64,000 bases of DNA, taken from the NCBI GenBank assembly GCA_964637165.1, contig CAZWVI010000007.1, positions 1 to 64,000 on the forward strand, given 5' to 3'. The notes below the pieces were generated by a model. That model was given only the letters and a program-made list of their open reading frames with translations. It had not been told where the DNA came from and did not search any database. Shown one piece after another: positions 1 to 7,883 of the stretch. Origin of the DNA: CAZWVI01 sp964637165 (GTDB lineage: Bacteria; Planctomycetota; UBA1135). The stretch's first letter is position 1; each line of letters opens with the position of its first letter. A program made the translations under genes and the position numbers.

Positions 1-20
1 CTATTCCAATTTTCTTTTTT

Positions 21-56
21 TGGGTCTTTATGACCCAATATTTGGGGTCAGAGTCC
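21..56 (-). repeat. GACTCTGACCC-type palindromic repeat, copy 1
   Basis: Read on the minus strand, this is GGACTCTGACCC, an 8-nt loop, then GGGTCA (56 down to 31). A further short inverted pair TGGGTC/GACCCA lies at 21-37. The same core with the same loop length recurs near 12.4, 12.56, 54.8 and 63.35 kb. It lies directly downstream of the mcsB stop codon, which it overlaps by one base, so it could also act as a transcript-end hairpin. Confidence 0.7.
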
Positions 57-1132
57 TAGGTGGGGAGGAGGAGTATTCTTTTCAACATCTCCCCCCGAGC
101 GCGACCCCTATCTTTCTTGTTCATCAACCGCCCAACCCTACCCTGCAAATGCCCCGACTGCACATACACAAAATATGTCAGTAGATTATGGGCACTCGAA
201 TAAATATTTAGCTCATCCCCCAACTCGCACATCACTGCGAAACGTAAAACCGATAGCCGCTTCAATGCCAGTGGAGCCGATATTGGCTTACTCGCCGCGA
301 CGTCCGCTAAGATTTTTTTAGCATTGCGGGTCAACTCCATACGAGCCTTGGGGCTCGAAATAAATGCGCGACGAAGCCCCCGCTCAAAATCAACAACACC
401 CTGGGCGAACTTTTTAATTTTATCAAGTTGATTGTCATGGCTTGGCCCTAGCGTCACCTGATAACTAATCTGCACCATATGACCTAAGGCGGCCGAACCT
501 TCACCATGCACTCCTCTTACCGTAAATCCAGAACGGCGTGCGGCATTAGCCAACTTAGACATCGCATCTTTCTTAAAGTGCAGCGCTGGCAAATGTGCCA
601 ATACGCTGGCGCGCAATCCCGACCCCACATTCGATGGGCATGCTGTCAAAAAGCCCAAGCGTGAAGATTCAGCAAATCTAAAAAAATGGCCAACTCTCCC
701 AACCGCAGGCTGACCCAAATTATTTGCTACTGAAAAGTTGAGCCCCGCGGCGTAAGCTTGCAAACGAAAGTGATCCTCCTCGTTCACCATCAAGCTAATA
801 CTTTCATCACTCTCAAAAATTACTAAGTTCGGATACTTGGAACTGAGCATTTTGGGAGATGCGATAGACCTTTCCATCAGCAGCAACTTGTCACCGACGT
901 CGATTGTTGCAGGGTCAATAATAATTGGATCGACAAATGTGTTTTCAAGTTTTGAATGAGCGTCAAAGCAAAATTGTTCGGCATCCTCTCGCGGCATTGA
1001 CGCTGGAAAATTCATGCCTGACACATTTCGTGCCCAACGAATTCGTGAAGCCAAAATGACATCGGAGTCTGGGCCACCAGGCATCAACCACGAGGCTGCC
1101 TTGTCGAGTAATGGCTTAAGGGCCGCATCCAT
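56..1132 (-). CDS. mcsB: Protein-arginine kinase McsB
   Basis: This is an ATP:guanido phosphotransferase-fold protein of 358 aa, the usual McsB length. It is expected to phosphorylate arginines in cytosolic proteins and so mark them for ClpCP degradation. The nucleotide-binding SRIRWARN stretch lies at residues 29-36, the catalytic NEEDH at 117-121, and the conserved LTACPSNVGSGLRASV at 162-177. Near the C-terminus KDRGRA (340-345) matches the allosteric phosphoarginine pocket motif RDxxRA with R changed to K, which supports McsB rather than a metabolic creatine/arginine kinase. In Firmicutes the gene sits with ctsR, mcsA and clpC. None is visible here, although the downstream side is cut by the window edge. 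A TAGAAT -10 lies 7 nt before the ATG. Confidence 0.93.
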   Translation of the reverse strand: MDAALKPLLDKAASWLMPGGPDSDVILASRIRWARNVSGMNFPASMPREDAEQFCFDAHSKLENTFVDPIIIDPATIDVGDKLLLMERSIASPKMLSSKYPNLVIFESDESISLMVNEEDHFRLQAYAAGLNFSVANNLGQPAVGRVGHFFRFAESSRLGFLTACPSNVGSGLRASVLAHLPALHFKKDAMSKLANAARRSGFTVRGVHGEGSAALGHMVQISYQVTLGPSHDNQLDKIKKFAQGVVDFERGLRRAFISSPKARMELTRNAKKILADVAASKPISAPLALKRLSVLRFAVMCELGDELNIYSSAHNLLTYFVYVQSGHLQGRVGRLMNKKDRGRARGEMLKRILLLPT

Positions 1133-1139
1133 CGGGCAG

Positions 1140-1145
1140 ATTCTA
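1140..1145 (-). promoter_or_regulatory. Putative -10 element of mcsB (leaderless)
   Basis: TAGAAT on the minus strand ends 7 nt before the mcsB ATG at 1132, so transcription would start at or next to the A of the start codon. No convincing -35 was seen. The 70-bp gap also has to hold a promoter for the divergent channel gene; a TTCTAA-N17-TATTAA arrangement at 1141-1169 on the plus strand is a weak candidate. Confidence 0.35.
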
Positions 1146-1202
1146 ATTAATCCCAGCGCTAACTATTAATTATTTACCACGGATTTCATTCCCTCGCCAT
1201 CA

Positions 1203-2243
1203 ATGCCTAGAATCAAGAGCGTGTCATACGACTTCGACCTTACGCCACGACATCGCTGGCGAGAACTCCTAGCTTTAGGGCTATGGATTCTTACGATCCT
1301 TGTTGGCGGCACCTTAGGTTACATCCTAATTGAAAATTGGTCGGTTCTAGACGCACTCTACATGACGGTGATCACCGTTAGTACGGTGGGCTTTCGGGAA
1401 ATCCACAACCTATCTGCTGCCGGCCAAATGTTTACCATCGCCCTCATCGTCGCGGGCGTGGCGAGTTTCTTTTTCGCCGGGGGTGTATTTGCCAGAGTAG
1501 TAATTCAAAACATTCCAATCCGCGAGGCTAAACGCATGCAACGAATCATTGACAAACTTCATGGCCACATAATCCTTTGCGGTTACGGTCGCTTAGGCGC
1601 AATCGTGCGCCAAGAACTTGATCAAAGCAAGCGACCTTATGTGGTAATAGAAAAAGACCACGCGACGGTGGCCAGTTTGCGCGACGAAAAAGTCATGTGC
1701 ATTAACGGTGACGCAACCGACGAAGAAACTCTAAAGCTTGCTGGTGTTTCCAAAGCCAAAGGCATTATTGCTGCTGTTGGCACTGACGCTGACAATGTGT
1801 TTATCACCCTAACTGCTCGCCACAGCAACAGTGATTGTCCGATCGTTGCGCGCGCTGAGGATCCGCGCACCGAAGCTAAATTACGCGCTGTTGGAGCGAC
1901 CTCCGTAGTTACTCCTTACCAACTTGGTGGTCGCAGATTAGCTCAGGCATTTCTGCGCCCTGGCGCAGTCGATCTTGCTGATTTAGCGCTGGGTAACGTT
2001 CAACACGAAGTGCTAATTGAAGAAGTTGTTTTACCCGCCACTAATAACGGTCACGACCGCACCTTGCGCACACTCGAGGTTGGTTCTCGATTCGGTCTAA
2101 TTGCTGTAGCGGTTCGCAATCAAGGTGAACTGCGCTTCAACCCTCGCGCCGAAGAAGCACTAGCCGAAGGTGATGCACTTATGGTCATAGGACATCGCGT
2201 TGATGTTGACGCATTCGCCCATTCCCTTATCTCTACAAAATAG
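1203..2243 (+). CDS. Potassium channel with RCK (TrkA-N) domain
   Basis: This 346-aa protein combines a two-transmembrane ion-channel module with a cytosolic RCK gating module. TM1 spans about residues 21-43, the pore helix and filter 49-66, and TM2 74-100. A Rossmann NAD-binding TrkA-N domain begins at HIILCGYGRLG (122-132), and a TrkA-C domain lies in the last 90 residues. It probably conducts K+ across the inner membrane under ligand control. The filter reads TVGFRE (61-66) instead of the common TVGYGD or TVGFGE, so an arginine replaces the second filter glycine. The 3' end overlaps the convergent arginase gene by 11 bp. The start is the first in-frame ATG; no clear ribosome binding site was seen. 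Confidence 0.88.
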   Translation: MPRIKSVSYDFDLTPRHRWRELLALGLWILTILVGGTLGYILIENWSVLDALYMTVITVSTVGFREIHNLSAAGQMFTIALIVAGVASFFFAGGVFARVVIQNIPIREAKRMQRIIDKLHGHIILCGYGRLGAIVRQELDQSKRPYVVIEKDHATVASLRDEKVMCINGDATDEETLKLAGVSKAKGIIAAVGTDADNVFITLTARHSNSDCPIVARAEDPRTEAKLRAVGATSVVTPYQLGGRRLAQAFLRPGAVDLADLALGNVQHEVLIEEVVLPATNNGHDRTLRTLEVGSRFGLIAVAVRNQGELRFNPRAEEALAEGDALMVIGHRVDVDAFAHSLISTK

Positions 2244-3144
2244 ATTTTCCGAAAAGCGAAAGGATTAGTTCGCGGACTAATTCAGCTGTGCGGTTTCCTT
2301 GGTCCAATATCGGATTTAATTCAACGATGTCGGCCGACAACAACTTGCCACTATCAGCGAGGTTTTCCATAAACAAATGCGCCTCGCGAAAATCTACACC
2401 GCCAACTACACGAGTCCCAGTACCTGGTGCAATTTCGGGATCTAACCCGTCAACGTCAAAGGAAAGGTGAAACCCCTCCGTGCCATCATTGGCCACTTCA
2501 AGTGCTTGACGAACTACCGCGTACATGCCCTGTTCGTCAATGTCGCGCATAGTCCAGACATTAATTCCTGCCGCATGAATGGCCTCGCGCTCGCCTTTAT
2601 CAATTTCACGAATTCCGACCAAGGCCACATTTTTGGCCATTACGCTGGCTTGCTTTCCGCCAATTCCGCACAAATCTGAATCGCCTTGTCCGAGCAAAAC
2701 AGCTAGTGGCATTCCATGAATGTTTCCACTAGGCGATGAGCCAGGAGAATTCATATCTCCGTGGGCATCAAACCAAATCAGTCCAATATTATTATTTTGC
2801 TGCCGATGAAAAGCCGCCGCACCGGCGACCGACCCCATGGCAATTGAATGATCCCCACCGTAAACCAGTGGCAAACAATTCTCCATCAAGGACTTTTCAA
2901 CGCGCTCGCAAAGTTGTTCGCAAACTTGCAAAATTTCAGATTTAAACCGCAGATTCTCATCATCAGGAATCCGCGATTCCATGGAAGGGACTTGAATGTC
3001 TTGTTCTCGACCAACGTCAAATCCAAGCCGCCGCAATCGTTTGGCAACACCAGCAACACGCAAAGCACTTGGCCCCATGTCTGTACCACGGTGTTGAGCT
3101 CCCAAATCCATGGGGACTCCAATGATGCGAATTTGTTTTGACAT
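2233..3144 (-). CDS. rocF: Arginase
   Basis: This is an arginase/agmatinase (ureohydrolase) family enzyme of 303 aa, predicted to hydrolyse L-arginine to ornithine and urea in the cytosol. All binuclear manganese motifs are present: GGDHS (96-100), DAHGD (126-130), SFDVDGLDP (228-236) and ELNP (275-278). The N-terminal IIGVPMDLGAQHRGTDMGP (7-25) and the substrate-binding SPSGNIHGM loop (136-144) are typical of true arginases rather than agmatinases. It is the last gene of a minus-strand group with an aminotransferase, threonine aldolase and phosphohexomutase, 17 bp downstream of the latter, which suggests co-transcription. Confidence 0.93.
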   Translation of the reverse strand: MSKQIRIIGVPMDLGAQHRGTDMGPSALRVAGVAKRLRRLGFDVGREQDIQVPSMESRIPDDENLRFKSEILQVCEQLCERVEKSLMENCLPLVYGGDHSIAMGSVAGAAAFHRQQNNNIGLIWFDAHGDMNSPGSSPSGNIHGMPLAVLLGQGDSDLCGIGGKQASVMAKNVALVGIREIDKGEREAIHAAGINVWTMRDIDEQGMYAVVRQALEVANDGTEGFHLSFDVDGLDPEIAPGTGTRVVGGVDFREAHLFMENLADSGKLLSADIVELNPILDQGNRTAELVRELILSLFGKSIL

Positions 3145-3161
3145 TTTACGCTAACAAATAC

Positions 3162-4517
3162 TTACTCAGGCTCGACACCCAGGACTTCCATTACTTCTTT
3201 AGTTCGCTCTTCCATAACTTCCTGACGATCAGACTCCAAGTTCATGCGCAGCAATGGTTCAGTGTTTGACATTCGCAAGTTGACCCACCACCAATCGTTG
3301 GCGGCTGGGTCGCCATAGGCAATAGTAATTCCATCTAATTCATCTTGCTGAGCATCGCTAAAGTGTGCTTTCAACTTATCGATGGCTGCTTGCTTGTCTT
3401 CAACTTGGAAGTTAACCTCACCGGTGCTGTGGTAGCACATCAATTCATCTAGCATTGCCGAAAACGGCTTGTCTGATTTTGAAATCAGATTAAGCACCGA
3501 CAACAAAATTATTTCTGAATTGTCGGCAAACCAATTATCGCGGAAGTAGTAATGGCCACTAAGTTCGCCGCCAAACGGTGCGTTAAATTCACGCATACGT
3601 GCCTTTAAGAAGGAATGACCTACGCGCTCTTTAACTGGTTTGCCCCCCAACGCCGAAATACGCTCAGGCAAAACCCACGATGAACGCAAATCGTAAACAA
3701 TTGCTCCCCCGGGCTCTTTTGCCAAAATATCGTTGGCGACCAAAGTAGTGATAATGTCATTACCAATTGCGCGCCCTTTTTCATCGACAAAGCAACAACG
3801 GTCAGCATCGCCATCAAAAGCAGCACCAACTTCGGCACCACACTCACCTATCAGCCTTTGCAGGTCAACCAAGTTCTTTTTATTTAACGGGTTGGCCTCA
3901 TGGTTAGGAAAAGAACCATCGAGTTCAAAGAAGAGGCCATGGTTATTAACCATCGGCAAACGCTTCAATAAATGTGGAAAGGTGTGGGCCGCCATTCCAT
4001 TTGCGGCATCAGACGCTAGGTTTATTGGACGTTGAATATCAGACCACTTCATAACATGGTCCAAATATTGCTCCATCACATTGATTTCTTCAATGCCGCC
4101 ACGTTCGGCCATGGGCGCCGGACATTCAGCAGCGGTCGCCATGGCTTCGATTTCACGAATACCATCGTCAGCGGATATTGGCTTCGCTTCCTCGCGGCAC
4201 AACTTAAATCCAATGTACTGGGCTGGATTATGGCTGGCAGTAACGTTGACCCCACCAGCTGCACCGAGGTGCCCGATTGCAAAGTACAGTTGAGGAGTTG
4301 AACAAAGTCCAGCATCAATTACTGAGACTCCTCCATCTCGTACCCCCTCAATGAACGCGCCGGCAATTTCCGGAGCCATCGAGCGCATGTCGCGGCCAAT
4401 GACCACTGGACTTGCGCCAAGAAAGTCTGCGTAAGCTCGACCGATTCGGCGAGCTAACTGGGCATCAATTTGATCTGGGTAAGTGCCGCGAATGTCGTAG
4501 GCTTTAAAAACAGACAT
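3162..4517 (-). CDS. manB: Phosphomannomutase/phosphoglucomutase
   Basis: This is an alpha-D-phosphohexomutase of 451 aa that interconverts hexose 1- and 6-phosphates for cell-envelope sugar nucleotide synthesis. KAYDIRG at 5-11 is the substrate-entry motif, TASHNPA (93-99) holds the phosphoserine, DGDADR (235-240) binds Mg2+, GGELSGH (316-322) is the sugar-binding loop, and SNTEP near residue 420 binds the phosphate. The SNTEP and GGELSGH forms are typical of the bifunctional PMM/PGM (AlgC/ManB) class. It lies 6 bp downstream of the threonine aldolase gene. The split between mannose and glucose activity cannot be read from the sequence. Confidence 0.92.
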   Translation of the reverse strand: MSVFKAYDIRGTYPDQIDAQLARRIGRAYADFLGASPVVIGRDMRSMAPEIAGAFIEGVRDGGVSVIDAGLCSTPQLYFAIGHLGAAGGVNVTASHNPAQYIGFKLCREEAKPISADDGIREIEAMATAAECPAPMAERGGIEEINVMEQYLDHVMKWSDIQRPINLASDAANGMAAHTFPHLLKRLPMVNNHGLFFELDGSFPNHEANPLNKKNLVDLQRLIGECGAEVGAAFDGDADRCCFVDEKGRAIGNDIITTLVANDILAKEPGGAIVYDLRSSWVLPERISALGGKPVKERVGHSFLKARMREFNAPFGGELSGHYYFRDNWFADNSEIILLSVLNLISKSDKPFSAMLDELMCYHSTGEVNFQVEDKQAAIDKLKAHFSDAQQDELDGITIAYGDPAANDWWWVNLRMSNTEPLLRMNLESDRQEVMEERTKEVMEVLGVEPE

Positions 4518-4523
4518 CTTTTT

Positions 4524-5579
4524 TTAATTGCTTAGTTGTGGGGAGAGAACCTTCTGCAATGCTGTTGCAGCACGGTCGACATCGTGGTCAGTTACACCAC
4601 GGTGAGTTACGAAACGCAAAAGTCTATCGCCAAGAGCGAGAGCTAAAACGTCATGGTCACGCAGTGCGGATTCGACCATTGGTGCGTCCAAATCTTGTTT
4701 AGTAATTTCGACAAACAAAATATTTGTATCAATTGTTGGCTGAGCAAGCTGCAATCCCTCTATTCCCAAAATGGATCCGCCTAACTTACGGCATCGTGCA
4801 TTATCGTCTTGCAAAATGTCGACCACCTCATCTAAAGCAACTAAGCCACATGCCGCCATATATCCGGCTTGACGCATTCCACCCCCTAACCACTTACGCA
4901 CGCGGCGGGCGCGCTCAATGAAGGAACCGTTCCCGAGCAACATCGAGCCAATTGGGCAAGACAAGCCTTTACATAGCGAGATTGACAATGAGTCACAAAG
5001 CTGCGAGTAAGTTGCAGGCTTGACACCAGTTTCAACAAGTGCATTAAAAAGTCGTGCACCGTCGACATGAATAGGCACTCCAGTTTGTATCGAAAGCGCG
5101 CGCAAATCTTCCATGTATCCCATTGGCAAAATCGAACCACCAGAAAATAAGTGGGTTTGCTCCAAACAAATTAAACCAGTGCGCGGCATGTGCAAAGATG
5201 GTGGTCGAATAGCATTTGCGACTTCATCAAGTGGCAACATTCCACCGTCACCGCACATAGTGCGAACCTGTGCGCCGGCAACCCGCGCCAAGCCGCCACC
5301 TTCGAATTGAAAAATGTGCGCGTTAGTTTCCACCAACACTTCTTCACCTGGCTCGATATGCGCAGCCACAGCACACTGATTAGACATCGTGCCCGACGGC
5401 ATAAACAAGGATGCTTCAAAACCAAACATTTTGGCGAAGCGATGTTCCAGCCTTTGCACGGTTGGGTCATCACCCAACACGTCGTCGCCAACGTGGGCAT
5501 CCTGCATCGCCTGCAACATGTTCGGGGTTGGGCGTGTAACTGTATCCGAACGAAAATCAGCTAAGTGAGTGTGTGGCAT
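4524..5579 (-). CDS. ltaE: Low-specificity L-threonine aldolase
   Basis: This PLP-dependent fold-type I enzyme of 351 aa is predicted to cleave threonine or allo-threonine to glycine and acetaldehyde. DFRSDTVTRPT (8-18) and GDDVLGDDPTV (31-41) are the family N-terminal signatures. MPSGTMSNQ (60-68) forms the phosphate cup, HVDGAR (171-176) carries the PLP-nitrogen aspartate, and the Schiff-base lysine is K204 in SLCKGLSCPIGS. The usual LENTH motif reads LEQTH (139-143). The start codon overlaps the stop of the upstream aminotransferase (TAATG), so translation is probably coupled. Confidence 0.92.
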   Translation of the reverse strand: MPHTHLADFRSDTVTRPTPNMLQAMQDAHVGDDVLGDDPTVQRLEHRFAKMFGFEASLFMPSGTMSNQCAVAAHIEPGEEVLVETNAHIFQFEGGGLARVAGAQVRTMCGDGGMLPLDEVANAIRPPSLHMPRTGLICLEQTHLFSGGSILPMGYMEDLRALSIQTGVPIHVDGARLFNALVETGVKPATYSQLCDSLSISLCKGLSCPIGSMLLGNGSFIERARRVRKWLGGGMRQAGYMAACGLVALDEVVDILQDDNARCRKLGGSILGIEGLQLAQPTIDTNILFVEITKQDLDAPMVESALRDHDVLALALGDRLLRFVTHRGVTDHDVDRAATALQKVLSPQLSN

Positions 5580-6769
5580 TACAGTGACTTAATAAATTCG
5601 TGGACGCGGCCAATGCCTTTATCGATGGTCGCGATGTCTGTTGCGTAAGAGAAACGCAAGTAACCTTCACCTTCGGCACCGAATGCGGTACCGGCAAGCG
5701 CCGCGACTCCGGCTTCGGCAAGTAGTCGATCCTGTAATTCCTTGGCACTCATTCCAGTATCGGTAATGTTTGGCATCACGTAAAAAGCACCTTTGGGCAA
5801 GTGACATGAAAAGCCAGGGATTTTGTTAATCAACTCAACAATATGACGACGACGCTTATCAAACTCAGCGTGCATTGCCTCGGCGCCTGACTGGTCACCG
5901 GCAACCGCTTCGATGGCGGCAATTTGAGTAAAACTTGCAGTGCAAGAATTTGAGTTAATCATTAACTTTGTAATGACTTCACAAAGTTCAGGATTCATTA
6001 CACCGTAACCGCAACGCCAACCGGTCATCGCCCAAGTCTTCGAAAACCCGTCCAACATAATAATTCGATTACGCACCGCATCATCAGCCATCGGGCTTAC
6101 GTGTTCTTCACCATCGTAAAGTAGACGACTGTAAATTTCATCCGACAATATCCACACGTCAGGACGATCACGCAAGGCGACCAAAACTTCCTCAAGTTGG
6201 GCGCGGCCAGTCACTCCCCCAGTTGGGTTGGCGGGCGAATTCAAAATTACCATTTTGGTATTCGGAGTAAGGCGCGAAATCACATCTTGAGGATCCAAGG
6301 CAAAACCATTCGACTCGCGCAGTGGACAAGAAACGGCTGTCGCTCCGGAAAAAGAAATCATCGATTCGTAAATCGGAAATCCTGGGTTCGGATAAATGAC
6401 CTCGTCTCCCTGTTCGCACAAAGCCATAATTGCGTAAAACATTACCGGTTTACCACCGGGAACAATACAAACTTCATTACCAGCGACTTTGATTCCGCGA
6501 GTGCGGCCAACATAATCGGCAATTGCTTCACGAGCTTGGGGCAAACCAGCGGCTGGCCCATAGTGTGTCCAGCCATCGGCCAATGCTTGGCGACCGGCTT
6601 CAACAATATTGCTGGGAGTATCAAAATCAGGCTCGCCAATTTCCAAGTGAACAATATCGCGACCTTCTGCCTCGAGGGCCTTGGCGCGCGCCAGCACCTC
6701 AAAAGCCGTTTCAGTGCCGAGGCGGCTCATTCGCTGGGCAAGTTTCATTGTGGGGAGAGTTTGAGTCAT
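5579..6769 (-). CDS. Class I aminotransferase (aspartate aminotransferase-like)
   Basis: This is a PLP-dependent class I/II aminotransferase of 396 aa. Visible motifs are LEIGEPDFDTP (42-52), NSPANPTG (177-184), DEIYS (210-214) and SKTWAMTGWR (243-252), with K244 as the PLP lysine. The N-terminal pattern and the GWRCGY context resemble the Ib subgroup of bacterial aspartate/prephenate or alanine-type aminotransferases; the exact amino donor cannot be decided from sequence alone. It heads the minus-strand group aminotransferase - ltaE - manB - rocF. A purine-rich GGGGGGAAG stretch lies directly before the ATG and may be the ribosome binding site. Confidence 0.9.
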   Translation of the reverse strand: MTQTLPTMKLAQRMSRLGTETAFEVLARAKALEAEGRDIVHLEIGEPDFDTPSNIVEAGRQALADGWTHYGPAAGLPQAREAIADYVGRTRGIKVAGNEVCIVPGGKPVMFYAIMALCEQGDEVIYPNPGFPIYESMISFSGATAVSCPLRESNGFALDPQDVISRLTPNTKMVILNSPANPTGGVTGRAQLEEVLVALRDRPDVWILSDEIYSRLLYDGEEHVSPMADDAVRNRIIMLDGFSKTWAMTGWRCGYGVMNPELCEVITKLMINSNSCTASFTQIAAIEAVAGDQSGAEAMHAEFDKRRRHIVELINKIPGFSCHLPKGAFYVMPNITDTGMSAKELQDRLLAEAGVAALAGTAFGAEGEGYLRFSYATDIATIDKGIGRVHEFIKSL

Positions 6770-6794
6770 CTTCCCCCCAGTCTAACCGTTTTCT

Positions 6795-6812
6795 GGTTAC
6801 TAACCTGTAACC
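6795..6812. promoter_or_regulatory. Inverted repeat, possible operator
   Basis: GGTTAC, 6 nt, GTAACC lies in the 97-bp divergent gap between the aminotransferase gene and the iron ABC operon. Its position suits a regulator of either direction. It does not resemble a Fur box, and no regulator gene is adjacent. Confidence 0.3.
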
Positions 6813-6822
6813 AAATCACAAG

Positions 6823-6850
6823 TTGGGACAAAGTCCGTTGGCACTACAAT
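6823..6850 (+). promoter_or_regulatory. Putative sigma-70-type promoter of the iron ABC operon
   Basis: TTGGGA at 6823-6828 and TACAAT at 6845-6850 are separated by 16 bp. The start codon of the binding-protein gene follows 16 nt after the -10, so only a very short leader is expected. Confidence 0.5.
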
Positions 6851-6866
6851 TGCAATCCCTACTTCG

Positions 6867-7883
6867 ATGAACTTTGCCCCTCCAAGCCTTCTCATTACGG
6901 CGCTCATGCTAACGCTTGGCGCTTGCGGCCAACCGGCCGACCTTGTCGTATATTCGTCTTTGGATCAAGTGCATTCCGAAAAAATTGTCGAACTATTCGC
7001 CGCTCGCACCGGTTTAAATGTAAAAACTCAATGGGATGTCGAGGCCAACAAAACTGTCGGCCTCGTGAATCGCCTAATCGCCGAGGCCAGCAACCCGCGG
7101 GCCGATGTTTATTGGAACAACGAAATCGCCCACACTATTCGCCTGAAGCGTGAAGGAATTACAGCTGCATATTTTTCGCCAGCGGCTAATTCTATTCCCG
7201 ACAACTTCAAGGACGCGGAAGGTCACTGGACGGGCTTCGCAGGTCGCGCGCGCGTAATCATGTATCGTCCGGACTTGCTTGGTGACAATCAAGCACCACA
7301 AAAAGTTGTTGATTTAATAAAACCTGAATACGCCCAACATGGCGGACTTGCGCGGCCATTAACTGGCACAACCTTGACACACTTTTCACTTTTGAGCCAA
7401 CGCAACGGCAAGCAACAAACACTCGATTGGTTAATAAAGGCCAAGCAAAGTGGGCTCGCCTTCGGACCGGGGAATGCTGCGGCTATGCGCAGAGTTTGCG
7501 AGGGCGATTTTGCTTGGTGCTTAACTGACACCGATGATGCAGCAGCCGCACGCCGCAATGGTTACCCGGTTGAAATTCTTTATCCTGACCAAGAACCTAA
7601 CGGTGTCGGAACTGTGGTTATACCTAACACCGCCTGCTTAATCGCCAATGGCCCCAATCCCGATGCTGGCAAACAATTTCTTGACTTTTTGCTTTCTGAA
7701 GAGGTTGAAGCACTCTTAGCCCAAGCCGACTCGGAACAAATCCCACTGCGACCAAGCGTAAAGGTACCAGCTCACATTAAACTGCCAGGCCAAGACTTCA
7801 GCGCGATGGATGTCGATTGGGCGGCGACCGCTACTGAGCTCGAAGAGCGTCAAGGTGACTTCAAGGAATTATTCTTAGAATGA
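6867..7883 (+). CDS. Ferric-iron-type ABC transporter substrate-binding lipoprotein
   Basis: This 338-aa protein begins with a lipoprotein signal peptide (LGAC, Cys20) and continues as a class II periplasmic binding protein. The LVVYSSLDQVHSEKIVELF stretch just after the signal and the following RTGLNVK pattern are typical of the AfuA/FbpA/IdiA iron(III)-binding family. It would capture the substrate outside the inner membrane and deliver it to the permease encoded next, whose start overlaps its stop by four bases (ATGA). I do not see the adjacent tyrosine pair used for iron in classical FbpA, so another substrate such as thiamine or a phosphonate is possible. Confidence 0.82.
   Translation: MNFAPPSLLITALMLTLGACGQPADLVVYSSLDQVHSEKIVELFAARTGLNVKTQWDVEANKTVGLVNRLIAEASNPRADVYWNNEIAHTIRLKREGITAAYFSPAANSIPDNFKDAEGHWTGFAGRARVIMYRPDLLGDNQAPQKVVDLIKPEYAQHGGLARPLTGTTLTHFSLLSQRNGKQQTLDWLIKAKQSGLAFGPGNAAAMRRVCEGDFAWCLTDTDDAAAARRNGYPVEILYPDQEPNGVGTVVIPNTACLIANGPNPDAGKQFLDFLLSEEVEALLAQADSEQIPLRPSVKVPAHIKLPGQDFSAMDVDWAATATELEERQGDFKELFLE

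Noticed and set aside
6795..6812. Fur-box interpretation of the inverted repeat before the iron ABC operon
   Set aside because: GGTTAC-N6-GTAACC does not resemble the GATAATGAT-type Fur pattern; it is kept only as an unspecified possible operator.
6197..7153. A 318-codon plus-strand open frame across the aminotransferase and the iron binding-protein genes
   Set aside because: It is the shadow of two well-supported genes on different strands; its translation shows no domain and has irregular composition.
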